The notes: generated by a model not told the origin, from the sequence alone. DNA of 8,115 nucleotides from Bacteroidota bacterium (GCA_025360565.1 JANYBY010000337.1:1-8115), one strand, 5' to 3'; counted from the stretch's first letter, positions 1 through 7,316 are shown. Program-made: numbers and translations.

Positions 1-192
1 AACAGAGTCTGCGCCTAAAACTTTAGTTGAGTCGGGCTTAAGCCCTATTAAATTTACAGTACTTCCTGTTATCGCGTTTGGTGCACCAAAAAAGAGCTCA
101 CTTTTAGTATTAAAAAGCTCATAAGTTGATTGCGCAAGTACTGAACTAAAAAGTCCAAATAAAAAGACGGAGTATAATAAGCGTATTCTCAC
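1..192 (-). CDS. Exported protein, N-terminal 64 residues (partial)
   Basis: This reading frame is open from a GTG at 192-190 to the left edge, giving 64 codons with no stop. The translation begins MRIRLLYSVFLFGLFSSVLAQ: a short basic stretch, a hydrophobic core, then an AQ cleavage site typical of Bacteroidota signal peptides, so the product is probably exported. The roughly 43 residues after the signal contain no domain I recognise and are too few to name a family. A TTG at 201-199 is an alternative start that would add three residues (M-I-K). There is no in-frame ATG upstream before the stop at about 228-226. The gene is divergent from the metalloprotease gene. Confidence that it is coding rests on the signal peptide and open frame; its function is unknown. 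Confidence 0.72.
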   Translation of the reverse strand, partial: MRIRLLYSVFLFGLFSSVLAQSTYELFNTKSELFFGAPNAITGSTVNLIGLKPDSTKVLGADSV

Positions 193-198
193 TTTAAT

Positions 199-206
199 CA
201 AATTTA
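199..206 (-). promoter_or_regulatory. Candidate -7 promoter element (TAnnTTTG type)
   Basis: Read on the minus strand this is TAAATTTG, a perfect match to the TAnnTTTG -7 element of Bacteroidota primary sigma promoters. No TTTG-like -33 box lies about 20 bases upstream, and the 107-base gap is so AT-rich that a chance match is plausible. If it is real, transcription would begin almost at the GTG start at 192, giving a leaderless or nearly leaderless message, and the TTG start at 201 would be excluded. Confidence 0.25.
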
Positions 207-299
207 ATCTAATTTTTTGAAATATTTAATTTAAAACAAAAGATTTTTTTGGTAAGTTTTTTAGTTGGAAAGTTTAAAGCCTTTAATTACATTTATCTA

Positions 300-1526
300 A
301 TGAAAAAAATAGTATTTGTCTTGTTAGTTGGCTCTGTATCAATACAAAATAACGCCCAAAATTCTGTAAAATGCGGAGCCGATATTGCCAGGAACTATCT
401 TGAAAGCAACTTAGCGACAAAAGCCGAACAAATAAATGCCAATTCGTTTTTCAACCAAATTCTAAACAATCCCGAAAAATTAAATAAAGCCGTAAACGCT
501 ACGTATGTTATTCCTGTTGTGTTTCATGTGTTTGCAAATAATGCCTCCAACCTTGTGCCTTTAGCGCAAATACAATCGGGCCTAAATAAAATTAACGAAG
601 ATTTTAATGGGTGGAATGCCGACCTTGCCACTGTTGATCCTGAATTTGCGGCAAGGGTTTCATCGTTCAATATTATTTTTGCTTTAGCGCAATTGGATAC
701 TTTAGGTAATCCCTGCACCGGTGTTACTTACCATTTGCGCGATTCGGGCTTTGGTAATGTTAGTCCTGCTATGAATGCAAAAATTGCCTCGTTTGCCTGG
801 CCTAATTATAAGTACATGAATATTTATATTATGTTAGATCTTTTTGGAAATAACGTGTATAATAACTCGGGCATTGCTTTTCCGCCAAACACGTGGGATT
901 CGGACCATCGAGTGGATAGGATCGTTTATAATTATTGGTATTTGGGAAATTCGGGCTCATCCATTGCCGATGCTGAATTTCAATCGGTATTAACGCATGA
1001 ATACGGTCATTGGTTAAATCTTGGTCATACTTTCGGAAATAATTGTGTAGATAATGATGGTATTGCCGATACGCCAACAAGCGATGTAGCCGCGGGCGGA
1101 TGCGGGCCCGGAGCAACGCACTGTGGTGGAAATATTAACGGCGAAAATTATATGGATTATAATGCCACCTGTTATAAAATGTTTACGCAAGGGCAGGTAA
1201 ATGTTATGCTGGCGGCATTACAGCACCCAACAAGGTTTCCGCTGTGGCAATTTTCAAATTTATTGGCAACGGGTTTGGGTACAATTACAGATGTAAAGAA
1301 AAACAGTATCGCTGAGCAAAAAATAAATTATACAATTTCTGAAAAAACTTTAAAAACCAATGCCGATAAAATAATACTGTACGATTTTTCGGGAAAAGTA
1401 ATTCTTGAAAAAAAGGTAGATGTTATTCAACTGGATAATTTTCCGACAGGCATCTACATTTTAGCGTTGTACAAAGACCAATACAGAGAGTTTCATAAAA
1501 TATTAATAGATACTGATAGAGATTAA
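300..1526 (+). CDS. Secreted M43-family (cytophagalysin-like) zinc metalloprotease with T9SS tail
   Basis: This is a predicted secreted metzincin endopeptidase of 408 residues. The ATG at 300 is preferred because it gives a clean signal peptide (MKKIVFVLLVGSVSIQNNAQ); an upstream TTG at 249 would put 17 unsuitable residues in front of it. The zinc site is HEYGHWLNLGH at 233-243, with ligands H233, H237, H243 and catalytic E234. The Met-turn follows at NYMDY (M285), and C249, C268, C275 and C291 could form the disulfides known in this family. Position 8 of the zinc motif is Asn240 instead of the usual Gly. The C-terminal 65 or so residues (about 340-403: IILYDFSGKVI, then FPTGIYILAL, then FHKILI) resemble a type A T9SS sorting domain, so the enzyme should cross the outer membrane and be released or anchored at the surface. 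The substrate is unknown. It is probably the first gene of an operon with the two downstream phosphatase genes. Confidence 0.9.
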   Translation: MKKIVFVLLVGSVSIQNNAQNSVKCGADIARNYLESNLATKAEQINANSFFNQILNNPEKLNKAVNATYVIPVVFHVFANNASNLVPLAQIQSGLNKINEDFNGWNADLATVDPEFAARVSSFNIIFALAQLDTLGNPCTGVTYHLRDSGFGNVSPAMNAKIASFAWPNYKYMNIYIMLDLFGNNVYNNSGIAFPPNTWDSDHRVDRIVYNYWYLGNSGSSIADAEFQSVLTHEYGHWLNLGHTFGNNCVDNDGIADTPTSDVAAGGCGPGATHCGGNINGENYMDYNATCYKMFTQGQVNVMLAALQHPTRFPLWQFSNLLATGLGTITDVKKNSIAEQKINYTISEKTLKTNADKIILYDFSGKVILEKKVDVIQLDNFPTGIYILALYKDQYREFHKILIDTDRD

Positions 1527-1556
1527 TATTTAAATTGGACTCTTTTTAACGCGTAA

Positions 1557-4500
1557 ATGCTCAGAAAATTACTTTTCATATTTATTCTCATCTCTTTTTT
1601 CTGTGAAGAAAGTATTTCTCAAAATATTATTCCCGCAGGTAAAGAAGCTAATTTTGTAAATTACGATTCTGAAGCAGGTCTTCCCTCAAATGAAGTTTGT
1701 AAAGTGTATGAAAGCAGTAAAGGATATATTTGGGCTTGCTGTAAGGGCGGTGTAACAAAATTTGACGGCATTAACTTGCAAACTTTTACCGAAAAAGATG
1801 GATTACCCGCACAATCTGTTCTGGCAGCCTGCGAAGATAATAATGGAAATATGTGGTTTGGTACCAATAAAGGTCTTGCGCTTTTAAAAGATAATAAAAT
1901 TATAACTTTTGACAGCACCTATAAATTGCCAAAAAATGTTCGGTCGATCTCTAAATTTAAAGACGGTACTTTTTGGATAGCGTCGACTACACATGTTTTT
2001 CATATTGACCCGAACAACCTTAAAAATCCGTTCATAAAAAAATACAAACCCAACGAAAATATTGATAGGTTTATTTTTCGTGATATATGGCAAAATAAAA
2101 AAGGGGAAATTATTGTCGGTTGCGATTACGGTTGTTTTTATTTAAGAAACGATTCGCTGGTGAGGTACAATGATATGGCAACCGCTGCTTACCAAATGGT
2201 GGAAATGGAGAATGGTGAAGAGTGGTTTTGCGCATGGCAAGAACCTATTCGCGTTTATAAAAACGGAAAAGCGGCCGGCAAAATTGATCTGGGAAGCGGA
2301 ACCTTAAGTATGATAAAGGATTCGAAAGGAAATGTTTGGGTAGTAACATGGGATCAGGGCGTATTTAAATATGACGGGAAAAATTTTATTCATTATTCAA
2401 CCAAAGAAGGATTGTATTTTAATTGTTATTGGGGCGTAAATGAAGATAGCAATGGAAATATTTGGTTTAGCAGTTGGGGTGCGGGAATTTTTAAATATTC
2501 GGGCGAGGCTTTTACACGGTTAACCGAAAAAAGCGGACTGCAAAGTAACAATACAAATAATTTACTTCTGGCACCTGATGGTAAGATCTGGATCACAACC
2601 GATCAGTCAGTTACATCTTACGATCCGATAACAAAAAAAATAACCCAGTTTACCGAGTGTAACGGAAAAAAATTATCGCTCGTAATGAACCTGTACGCAA
2701 AGAGTGCCAATGAAATTTGGTGTATGGGATATTTAGGGAAAGGGTATAAAATAATTGATAATAAAATAGTAGAGGTAGATAGTCTTGCCGGTTTTGATGT
2801 TGAACATGATGCAAAAGGAAATATTTGGATCGCAACGGATGACAGAGGTCTTGTTAGAATTAACGGATCTGAAAAAAAGACCTATGATACACGAAGTATT
2901 CACGGAACATCGCGTCTTGTATTCTTATTCAGAGATAAAAAAGATAACATGTGGATTATAAATGAGCAGAAAGGGATAGATCTTTTTTACAACGATGAAG
3001 TAATAAATATTAACACCAAAAATAATTTTTTTAATGAGCCCGCTATGGCTATTACGCAGGATGCGGAAGGGTTTTATTGGATCTCGGTAACCAAAAGAGG
3101 AGTTTATAAATGTTTGTTGTTAGAGGGTAATAAAATAAATATACTAGATTCTATAACACCAAAAGATGGCTTGAGTTCGGATAAAATTAATTCGCTTGTT
3201 GTATCAAACAGAATTTTATATATGGCATCGAATAAAGGATTAATGTCGTACGATACCAAACAATTAAAAAAAGTGGTGGAACATTATGGAAAGGAAGATG
3301 GATTATTGAATTTGGATTGCGCTGTATTTTTTGCCGATAAAAACAGTAATATCTGGCTGGCAACACCAAAAGGAATTTATTGTTTTGATCCTTCCCAAAA
3401 AGTAAAAAATAAAAAAGAAACAGCGACCCATATTACGAGTGTAAAATTATTTTTTGAAGATACAGATTGGCTTCTTTATGGTAAAGGGTATGATAAAGAA
3501 GATCTTCCGGCCGATTTAGTTTTACCCTATCAAAAAAATCATTTAACGTTTAATTTTATAGGTGTAAATATGCTTGCACCAACAAAAGTTTTGTATCAAT
3601 ATAAACTCGAAGGGTTAGATGAAGAATGGTTACCGACTATTGATAAGCGAGAAGCCACTTATTCCAATATTCCGCCGGGCACCTATACGTTCGTGGTAAA
3701 AAGCTGTAATGGTGATGGGGTTTGGAATGAGAAACCGGTTTCGTTTAGTTTTACGATCAGTCCGCCATTTTGGAAGACAATTTGGTTTTATTCAATATGC
3801 GTAACCGGATTGCTTTTGATTTTATTTTCTTTTATAAAGTACCGTGAAAAAAAATTGCAAAAAGAAAAAGTAGTTTTAGAAGAAAAAATAAATGAGCGAA
3901 CGCATCAATTACAGGATGCCTTTAAACAAATTGAGGAAAAACAAAAAGAAATAACTGATAGCATTAGTTACGCCAGTAAAATTCAATCAGCTTTAATGCC
4001 CACGCAAAAAGAGCTTCTGGCGTTGGCGTATGACTCTTTTATTTTATTTAAACCGAAAGATATTGTAAGCGGTGATTTTTATTGGTCGGAAAGAAATGAG
4101 AATAGAACTTATCTTGCCCTGTGTGATAGCACAGGACATGGGGTTCCGGGAGCTTTTATGAGTTTACTCAATATTAATTATATCAATAAAGCAATTAACG
4201 AATTAAACATTTCTGAACCCAACGAGATCTTTAATTCGGTAAGAACGGATCTTGTTTACGGAATAAGTAAAGAAGGGCAAAAGGACGGTTTTGACGGCGT
4301 TTTGTTTTGTTTTGATAAGAAATACAATGAGGTAACATATACTGCTGCAAATAATCGACCAATATTAATAAGCAATAACACCGTAACAAATTTGCCGCAT
4401 GATAAAATGCCTGTTGGCAAAGGCGAAAAAGAAAATTCATTCACATTAAATAAAATAGCCCCGCTAAAAGGCGATGCGCTTTATTTGTTTACCGATGGTT

Positions 4501-4685
4501 TTATTGACCAGTTTGGCGGCCCAAAAGGTAAAAAATTCATGTATAAACAGTTGGAAGAATTTTTGTTATCCATTCATCATTTACCGTTTTCGGAACAGAA
4601 AAAGATATTAGATGCAAAATTTGAAGGATGGAAGGGCGACCTGGAGCAAGTAGACGATGTTACAATTATTGGTATGAGGATTTAA
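1557..4685 (+). CDS. Membrane sensor: 14-blade Reg_prop propellers, Y_Y_Y domain and SpoIIE-type PP2C phosphatase
   Basis: This is a 1042-residue predicted inner-membrane sensor with a cytoplasmic serine/threonine phosphatase output. A signal sequence (1-22) precedes about 14 propeller blades (35-615), marked by G-x-[IVM]-W motifs near residues 59, 100, 140, 186, 223, 261, 303, 345, 388, 424, 466, 508, 555 and 600. That number suits two seven-bladed propellers. A Y_Y_Y domain follows (about 655-735, with YQYKLEGLDEEW and IPPGTYTF), then one membrane helix (741-760), a charged helical linker (762-800), the ITDSISYASKIQSALMP motif, and the SpoIIE domain (825-1042). Probable metal-binding acids are present: D840 in SGDFYW, D857 in CDSTGHG, D980 in FTDG and D1033/D1034 in QVDD. 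The front half matches hybrid two-component sensors of Bacteroides, but the kinase is replaced by a phosphatase. An in-frame TAA just before the ATG fixes the start. The ligand and the phosphoprotein target are unknown. Confidence 0.92.
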   Translation: MLRKLLFIFILISFFCEESISQNIIPAGKEANFVNYDSEAGLPSNEVCKVYESSKGYIWACCKGGVTKFDGINLQTFTEKDGLPAQSVLAACEDNNGNMWFGTNKGLALLKDNKIITFDSTYKLPKNVRSISKFKDGTFWIASTTHVFHIDPNNLKNPFIKKYKPNENIDRFIFRDIWQNKKGEIIVGCDYGCFYLRNDSLVRYNDMATAAYQMVEMENGEEWFCAWQEPIRVYKNGKAAGKIDLGSGTLSMIKDSKGNVWVVTWDQGVFKYDGKNFIHYSTKEGLYFNCYWGVNEDSNGNIWFSSWGAGIFKYSGEAFTRLTEKSGLQSNNTNNLLLAPDGKIWITTDQSVTSYDPITKKITQFTECNGKKLSLVMNLYAKSANEIWCMGYLGKGYKIIDNKIVEVDSLAGFDVEHDAKGNIWIATDDRGLVRINGSEKKTYDTRSIHGTSRLVFLFRDKKDNMWIINEQKGIDLFYNDEVININTKNNFFNEPAMAITQDAEGFYWISVTKRGVYKCLLLEGNKINILDSITPKDGLSSDKINSLVVSNRILYMASNKGLMSYDTKQLKKVVEHYGKEDGLLNLDCAVFFADKNSNIWLATPKGIYCFDPSQKVKNKKETATHITSVKLFFEDTDWLLYGKGYDKEDLPADLVLPYQKNHLTFNFIGVNMLAPTKVLYQYKLEGLDEEWLPTIDKREATYSNIPPGTYTFVVKSCNGDGVWNEKPVSFSFTISPPFWKTIWFYSICVTGLLLILFSFIKYREKKLQKEKVVLEEKINERTHQLQDAFKQIEEKQKEITDSISYASKIQSALMPTQKELLALAYDSFILFKPKDIVSGDFYWSERNENRTYLALCDSTGHGVPGAFMSLLNINYINKAINELNISEPNEIFNSVRTDLVYGISKEGQKDGFDGVLFCFDKKYNEVTYTAANNRPILISNNTVTNLPHDKMPVGKGEKENSFTLNKIAPLKGDALYLFTDGFIDQFGGPKGKKFMYKQLEEFLLSIHHLPFSEQKKILDAKFEGWKGDLEQVDDVTIIGMRI

Positions 4686-6830
4686 ATGAAAAGTCTGAGA
4701 TATAGTTTATTTTTTATTATCCTCATTCTTTCAAGTTTAGGATTTTCACAGGATCAAAAAGATTCTTCCCGACAAAGCCATAGATATGACTCGCTTTGGA
4801 TGATCTTCAATGACGAAAATAAACCTGACACTGTCCGTCTTAAAGCCATACAAAACCTTGCCATAGCAGCACAAAGAAACGACCCTGATTCAGCAATAAA
4901 ACTGGCTGACCTGCAAATTAAGTTTGCTCAACGGTCCAAACAAAGAAGGTACGAAGGTTCAGGGATTACAATAAAAGGTATTTCTTATAAAAATAAAGGA
5001 AATTATCAGTTTGCTATGGATCAGTATATAAAAGCTCTTCAAATATTTGAAGAAATAAAAAACAGGATCAGCATTGGTGATTCTTACCTAAATATGGGAA
5101 CGATCTATCAACTTCAGGCAAATTTCCCTAAAGCACTGGAGTTGCAGCTAAAAGCATTAAAAATATATGAAGAATCAAAAAAACGGTCTGCCATTTCTAA
5201 CTGTTTTGGATGTATAGCTAACGTTTACCGTGAACAATTTAATTATACCAAGGCATTAGAATATCATAATAAGAACTTACAAATATGCGAAGATCTCGGT
5301 AATCAGAAACAATTGGGTGTTACTTATTCTAATATGGCAGCTGTTTATCTTGATCTGAAAAATTACCCAAAAGCATTAGAATATTATTCAAAATCTTTGA
5401 AAAAAGCTGAAGAAAATAACGAAAGATCAGGGGAGCTAAGTTGTTATATTGGTCTCGGCAGCATTTATCAACTCCAGGCAGATCATACAAAGGCCCTTAA
5501 CTACTTTTTAAGTGCAATAAAATTAGCCCGGGAGATTAGTGATCAACAGGCTATAGGGGTTTGCTACAGTAATCTTGCGGAGATGTACAATAAAACATTA
5601 AATTACAACCTTTCCATCCAATATAGCGACTCTGCTCTTAAAATAAGTGAAGAGATTGGTGATTTAGATCTCACGCGTTTTATATATGGACTTTTATCAG
5701 AAGTTTATTCAAAGGAAGGTGAATACAAAAAAGCCTTTCAAAGCCATGTAAAATTTAAAAAATTAACCGATAGTATTTTTAATGAAGAGAACAGTATACA
5801 ACTTGGTGATATGAAAACAAAATTTGAAGTAGAAAAAAAGGAAACAGAACTTAAAATAAAAGCCGAAGCCAGAGAGGCCCTTTCTGCCGAAGAAAAGAAA
5901 AGACAGTTGTTTGTAATATATTCGGTTGCAGGTCTTCTTATTCTGGTAATAATCTTTGCCGGTTTTATGTTTAACCGGTATAAAGTAACCCAAAAGCAAA
6001 AAACTGTTATTGAGAAACAAAAAAAAATTGTTGAAGAGCAAAAAATAATAGTAGAACAGCAAAAACATTTGGTTGAAGAACATCAAAAAGAGATCATTGA
6101 TTCAATAACTTATGCCAAACGTCTGCAACAAGCTATATTACCCTCAAACGAAGAGTTAAAAAAACATTTACCCGAGAGCTTTTTATTATATAAGCCAAAA
6201 GATATTGTGGCCGGCGATTTTTATTGGATGGAGTATCTGGATGAAACAACCTATATTGCCGCGGCCGATTCAACCGGGCACGGCGTTCCTGGCGCGATGG
6301 TTTCGGTAGTTTGCAGTAATGCGATGAATAGAGCTGTGAAAGAATTTGGATTAAGAGAAACCGGAAAAATATTGGACAAAACCCGCGAACTTGTTTTAGA
6401 AACATTTGCAAAAAGCGGTGAAGAAATTAAAGATGGAATGGATATTTCGTTATTAGCCATTAACGGTAAACATATTTCTTGGAGCGGGGCAAATAACCAA
6501 CTTTGGTATATTTCAAATAATGAATTAATTGAAATTACAGCCGATAAGCAACCCATCGGAAAAACAGATAATCCCAAACCATTTACAACACACCACATTG
6601 AATTTAACAAGGGAGATACCTTTTATTTAATGACAGATGGTTATCCTGATCAGTTTGGCGGCCCCAAGGGTAAAAAATTTAAGTATAAACAACTGGAAGA
6701 ATTTTTGTTGTCTGTTGATCAGTTTTCATTGACAAAACAAAAAGAACAACTAAATTCAAAATTTGAAGAATGGAAGGGCGATCTGGAGCAGGTAGATGAC
6801 GTTTGTGTTATTGGTTTCCGCATCAATTAA
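4686..6830 (+). CDS. Membrane sensor: TPR repeats, transmembrane coiled coil and SpoIIE-type PP2C phosphatase
   Basis: This is a 714-residue predicted membrane phosphatase. A signal sequence (1-21, ending GFSQ) leads to TPR repeats (about 52-360) in a strict 40-residue register, with 'x-KAL-x-x' helix starts near 106, 146, 186, 226, 266, 306 and 346. These should form a periplasmic superhelix that binds a protein or peptide. A membrane helix (408-428) follows a charged segment, then four perfect heptads (441-468), the DSITYAKRLQQAILP motif, and the SpoIIE domain (about 495-714). The expected acids are present: D511 in AGDFYW, D528 in ADSTGHG, D586 in DGMD, D651 in MTDG and D704/D705 in QVDD. 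The ATG follows the upstream stop with no gap (TAAATG), so translation is probably coupled and the two phosphatases made together. In the SpoIIE family the substrate is usually a phosphorylated STAS protein; none is encoded here. Confidence 0.92.
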   Translation: MKSLRYSLFFIILILSSLGFSQDQKDSSRQSHRYDSLWMIFNDENKPDTVRLKAIQNLAIAAQRNDPDSAIKLADLQIKFAQRSKQRRYEGSGITIKGISYKNKGNYQFAMDQYIKALQIFEEIKNRISIGDSYLNMGTIYQLQANFPKALELQLKALKIYEESKKRSAISNCFGCIANVYREQFNYTKALEYHNKNLQICEDLGNQKQLGVTYSNMAAVYLDLKNYPKALEYYSKSLKKAEENNERSGELSCYIGLGSIYQLQADHTKALNYFLSAIKLAREISDQQAIGVCYSNLAEMYNKTLNYNLSIQYSDSALKISEEIGDLDLTRFIYGLLSEVYSKEGEYKKAFQSHVKFKKLTDSIFNEENSIQLGDMKTKFEVEKKETELKIKAEAREALSAEEKKRQLFVIYSVAGLLILVIIFAGFMFNRYKVTQKQKTVIEKQKKIVEEQKIIVEQQKHLVEEHQKEIIDSITYAKRLQQAILPSNEELKKHLPESFLLYKPKDIVAGDFYWMEYLDETTYIAAADSTGHGVPGAMVSVVCSNAMNRAVKEFGLRETGKILDKTRELVLETFAKSGEEIKDGMDISLLAINGKHISWSGANNQLWYISNNELIEITADKQPIGKTDNPKPFTTHHIEFNKGDTFYLMTDGYPDQFGGPKGKKFKYKQLEEFLLSVDQFSLTKQKEQLNSKFEEWKGDLEQVDDVCVIGFRIN
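4959..5759 (+). repeat. TPR-coding tandem repeat array, 120-base period
   Basis: Within the TPR phosphatase gene, about seven repeats of 40 codons lie in fixed phase, so the DNA has a diverged 120-base period. The clearest DNA match is between 5103-5123 and 5463-5483 (18 of 21 bases), exactly 360 bases or three repeats apart, both coding for IYQLQA. This suggests the array grew partly by duplicating a block of several repeats. Confidence 0.75.
6006..6089 (+). repeat. Four 21-base repeats encoding coiled-coil heptads
   Basis: Four consecutive 7-codon units encode VIEKQKK, IVEEQKI, IVEQQKH and LVEEHQK. Each unit is two aliphatic residues, Glu, then a Gln/Lys-rich stretch. They lie between the membrane helix and the phosphatase domain, where a parallel coiled coil would carry the signal from the periplasmic TPR region to the cytoplasmic catalytic domain. 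Codons vary between units, so the DNA repeat is degenerate. Confidence 0.8.
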
Positions 6831-7263
6831 TTTTTTTATCGATTCTTTTGTAAGTACTCACATACGGCGTTTGCCAGGGAGTTTGTCCCTGCCAGTTAGA
6901 AGATGGATGAATAATTTTTACATAGTTGATACAAAGTACAGCGCTGTCTTTAATTAAATAAGTTGTATTAAATTTTTGAGAGCTGAACTCATCGTATTTT
7001 TTATAAATAAGACTATCTGTAAAAATCGAATAACCTCTTCGATATGTTAATTTTCGCGCATTTCTTTTTTCGCTTGTATTAAATGCTAAAACCGAAAAAC
7101 CAATATCTTCGTAATAACAAGCAATTATGTTTGTTTTGCCAATAGAATCGAGAACAGTTTTAACTTGTTCTTTAGTTTGCAAACTTTCGGTTTCTTCCTT
7201 GCAAGCGAATAACATGGACGTGATACTGACATAAAACAAATATTTTAAAGCTGATCCGTTCAT
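6823..7263 (-). CDS. Putative lipoprotein of unknown function
   Basis: This is a 146-residue predicted lipoprotein. The N-terminus (MNGSALKYLFYVSITSMLFAC) has a hydrophobic core ending in the lipobox LFAC, with Cys21 as the lipidation site, followed by charged KEE, so the mature protein should be membrane-anchored. The remainder is a small mixed domain with many Tyr, Lys and Ser residues and further cysteines at 49 and 111. I recognise no family or catalytic motif. The ATG at 7263-7261 gives the best signal peptide. The stop TGA (6825-6823) lies inside the last codons of the convergent phosphatase gene, an 8-base overlap. The gene is 53 bases downstream of queE on the same strand and could be co-transcribed or have its own promoter. 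Lipobox and open frame make it convincing as a gene; function is unassigned. Confidence 0.8.
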   Translation of the reverse strand: MNGSALKYLFYVSITSMLFACKEETESLQTKEQVKTVLDSIGKTNIIACYYEDIGFSVLAFNTSEKRNARKLTYRRGYSIFTDSLIYKKYDEFSSQKFNTTYLIKDSAVLCINYVKIIHPSSNWQGQTPWQTPYVSTYKRIDKKIN

Positions 7264-7281
7264 TGCTGAGTATCGAAGCTA

Positions 7282-7289
7282 CAAAGATC
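7282..7289 (-). promoter_or_regulatory. Weak candidate -7 element ahead of the lipoprotein gene
   Basis: On the minus strand this reads GATCTTTG, matching the Bacteroidota TAnnTTTG element at all but the first position. It sits 18 bases before the ATG at 7263, in the 53-base gap after queE. No TTTG -33 box is visible at the expected distance. It could allow the lipoprotein gene to be transcribed independently of queE, but chance is a fair explanation. Confidence 0.2.
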
Positions 7290-7316
7290 GCTTTCAGAAA
7301 AATAGTTAAATAATGT

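Noticed and set aside
249..299. An N-terminal extension of the metalloprotease from a TTG at 249.
   Set aside because: The extra 17 residues precede a complete signal peptide that starts at the ATG at 300.
1527..1556. A TAAATTGG sequence resembling a -7 element before the propeller sensor gene.
   Set aside because: It has a mismatch in the conserved TTTG, there is no -33 box, and chance matches are expected in such AT-rich sequence.
1500..1600. The protease and propeller genes are in the same frame, separated only by stops at 1524 and 1554, hinting at a broken fusion or readthrough.
   Set aside because: Two stops lie between them, the protease ends with a complete sorting domain, and the sensor begins with its own signal sequence, so these are two separate genes.
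6251..6610. A 119-codon minus-strand open frame inside the TPR phosphatase gene.
   Set aside because: It is antisense to the conserved SpoIIE catalytic region, has no recognisable domain or start context, and is explained by the codon pattern of the true gene. The other antisense frames were dropped for the same reason.
1557..6830. Possible novel defence or phage-related system.
   Set aside because: All the recognisable domains belong to secretion, sensing and tRNA modification. No nuclease, reverse transcriptase, ATPase sensor, integrase or array is present.
7270..7300. A possible hairpin between queE and the lipoprotein gene (GAAGC paired with GCTTT around a 10-base loop).
   Set aside because: The stem is only five pairs including one wobble and no T-run follows, so it does not support a terminator.
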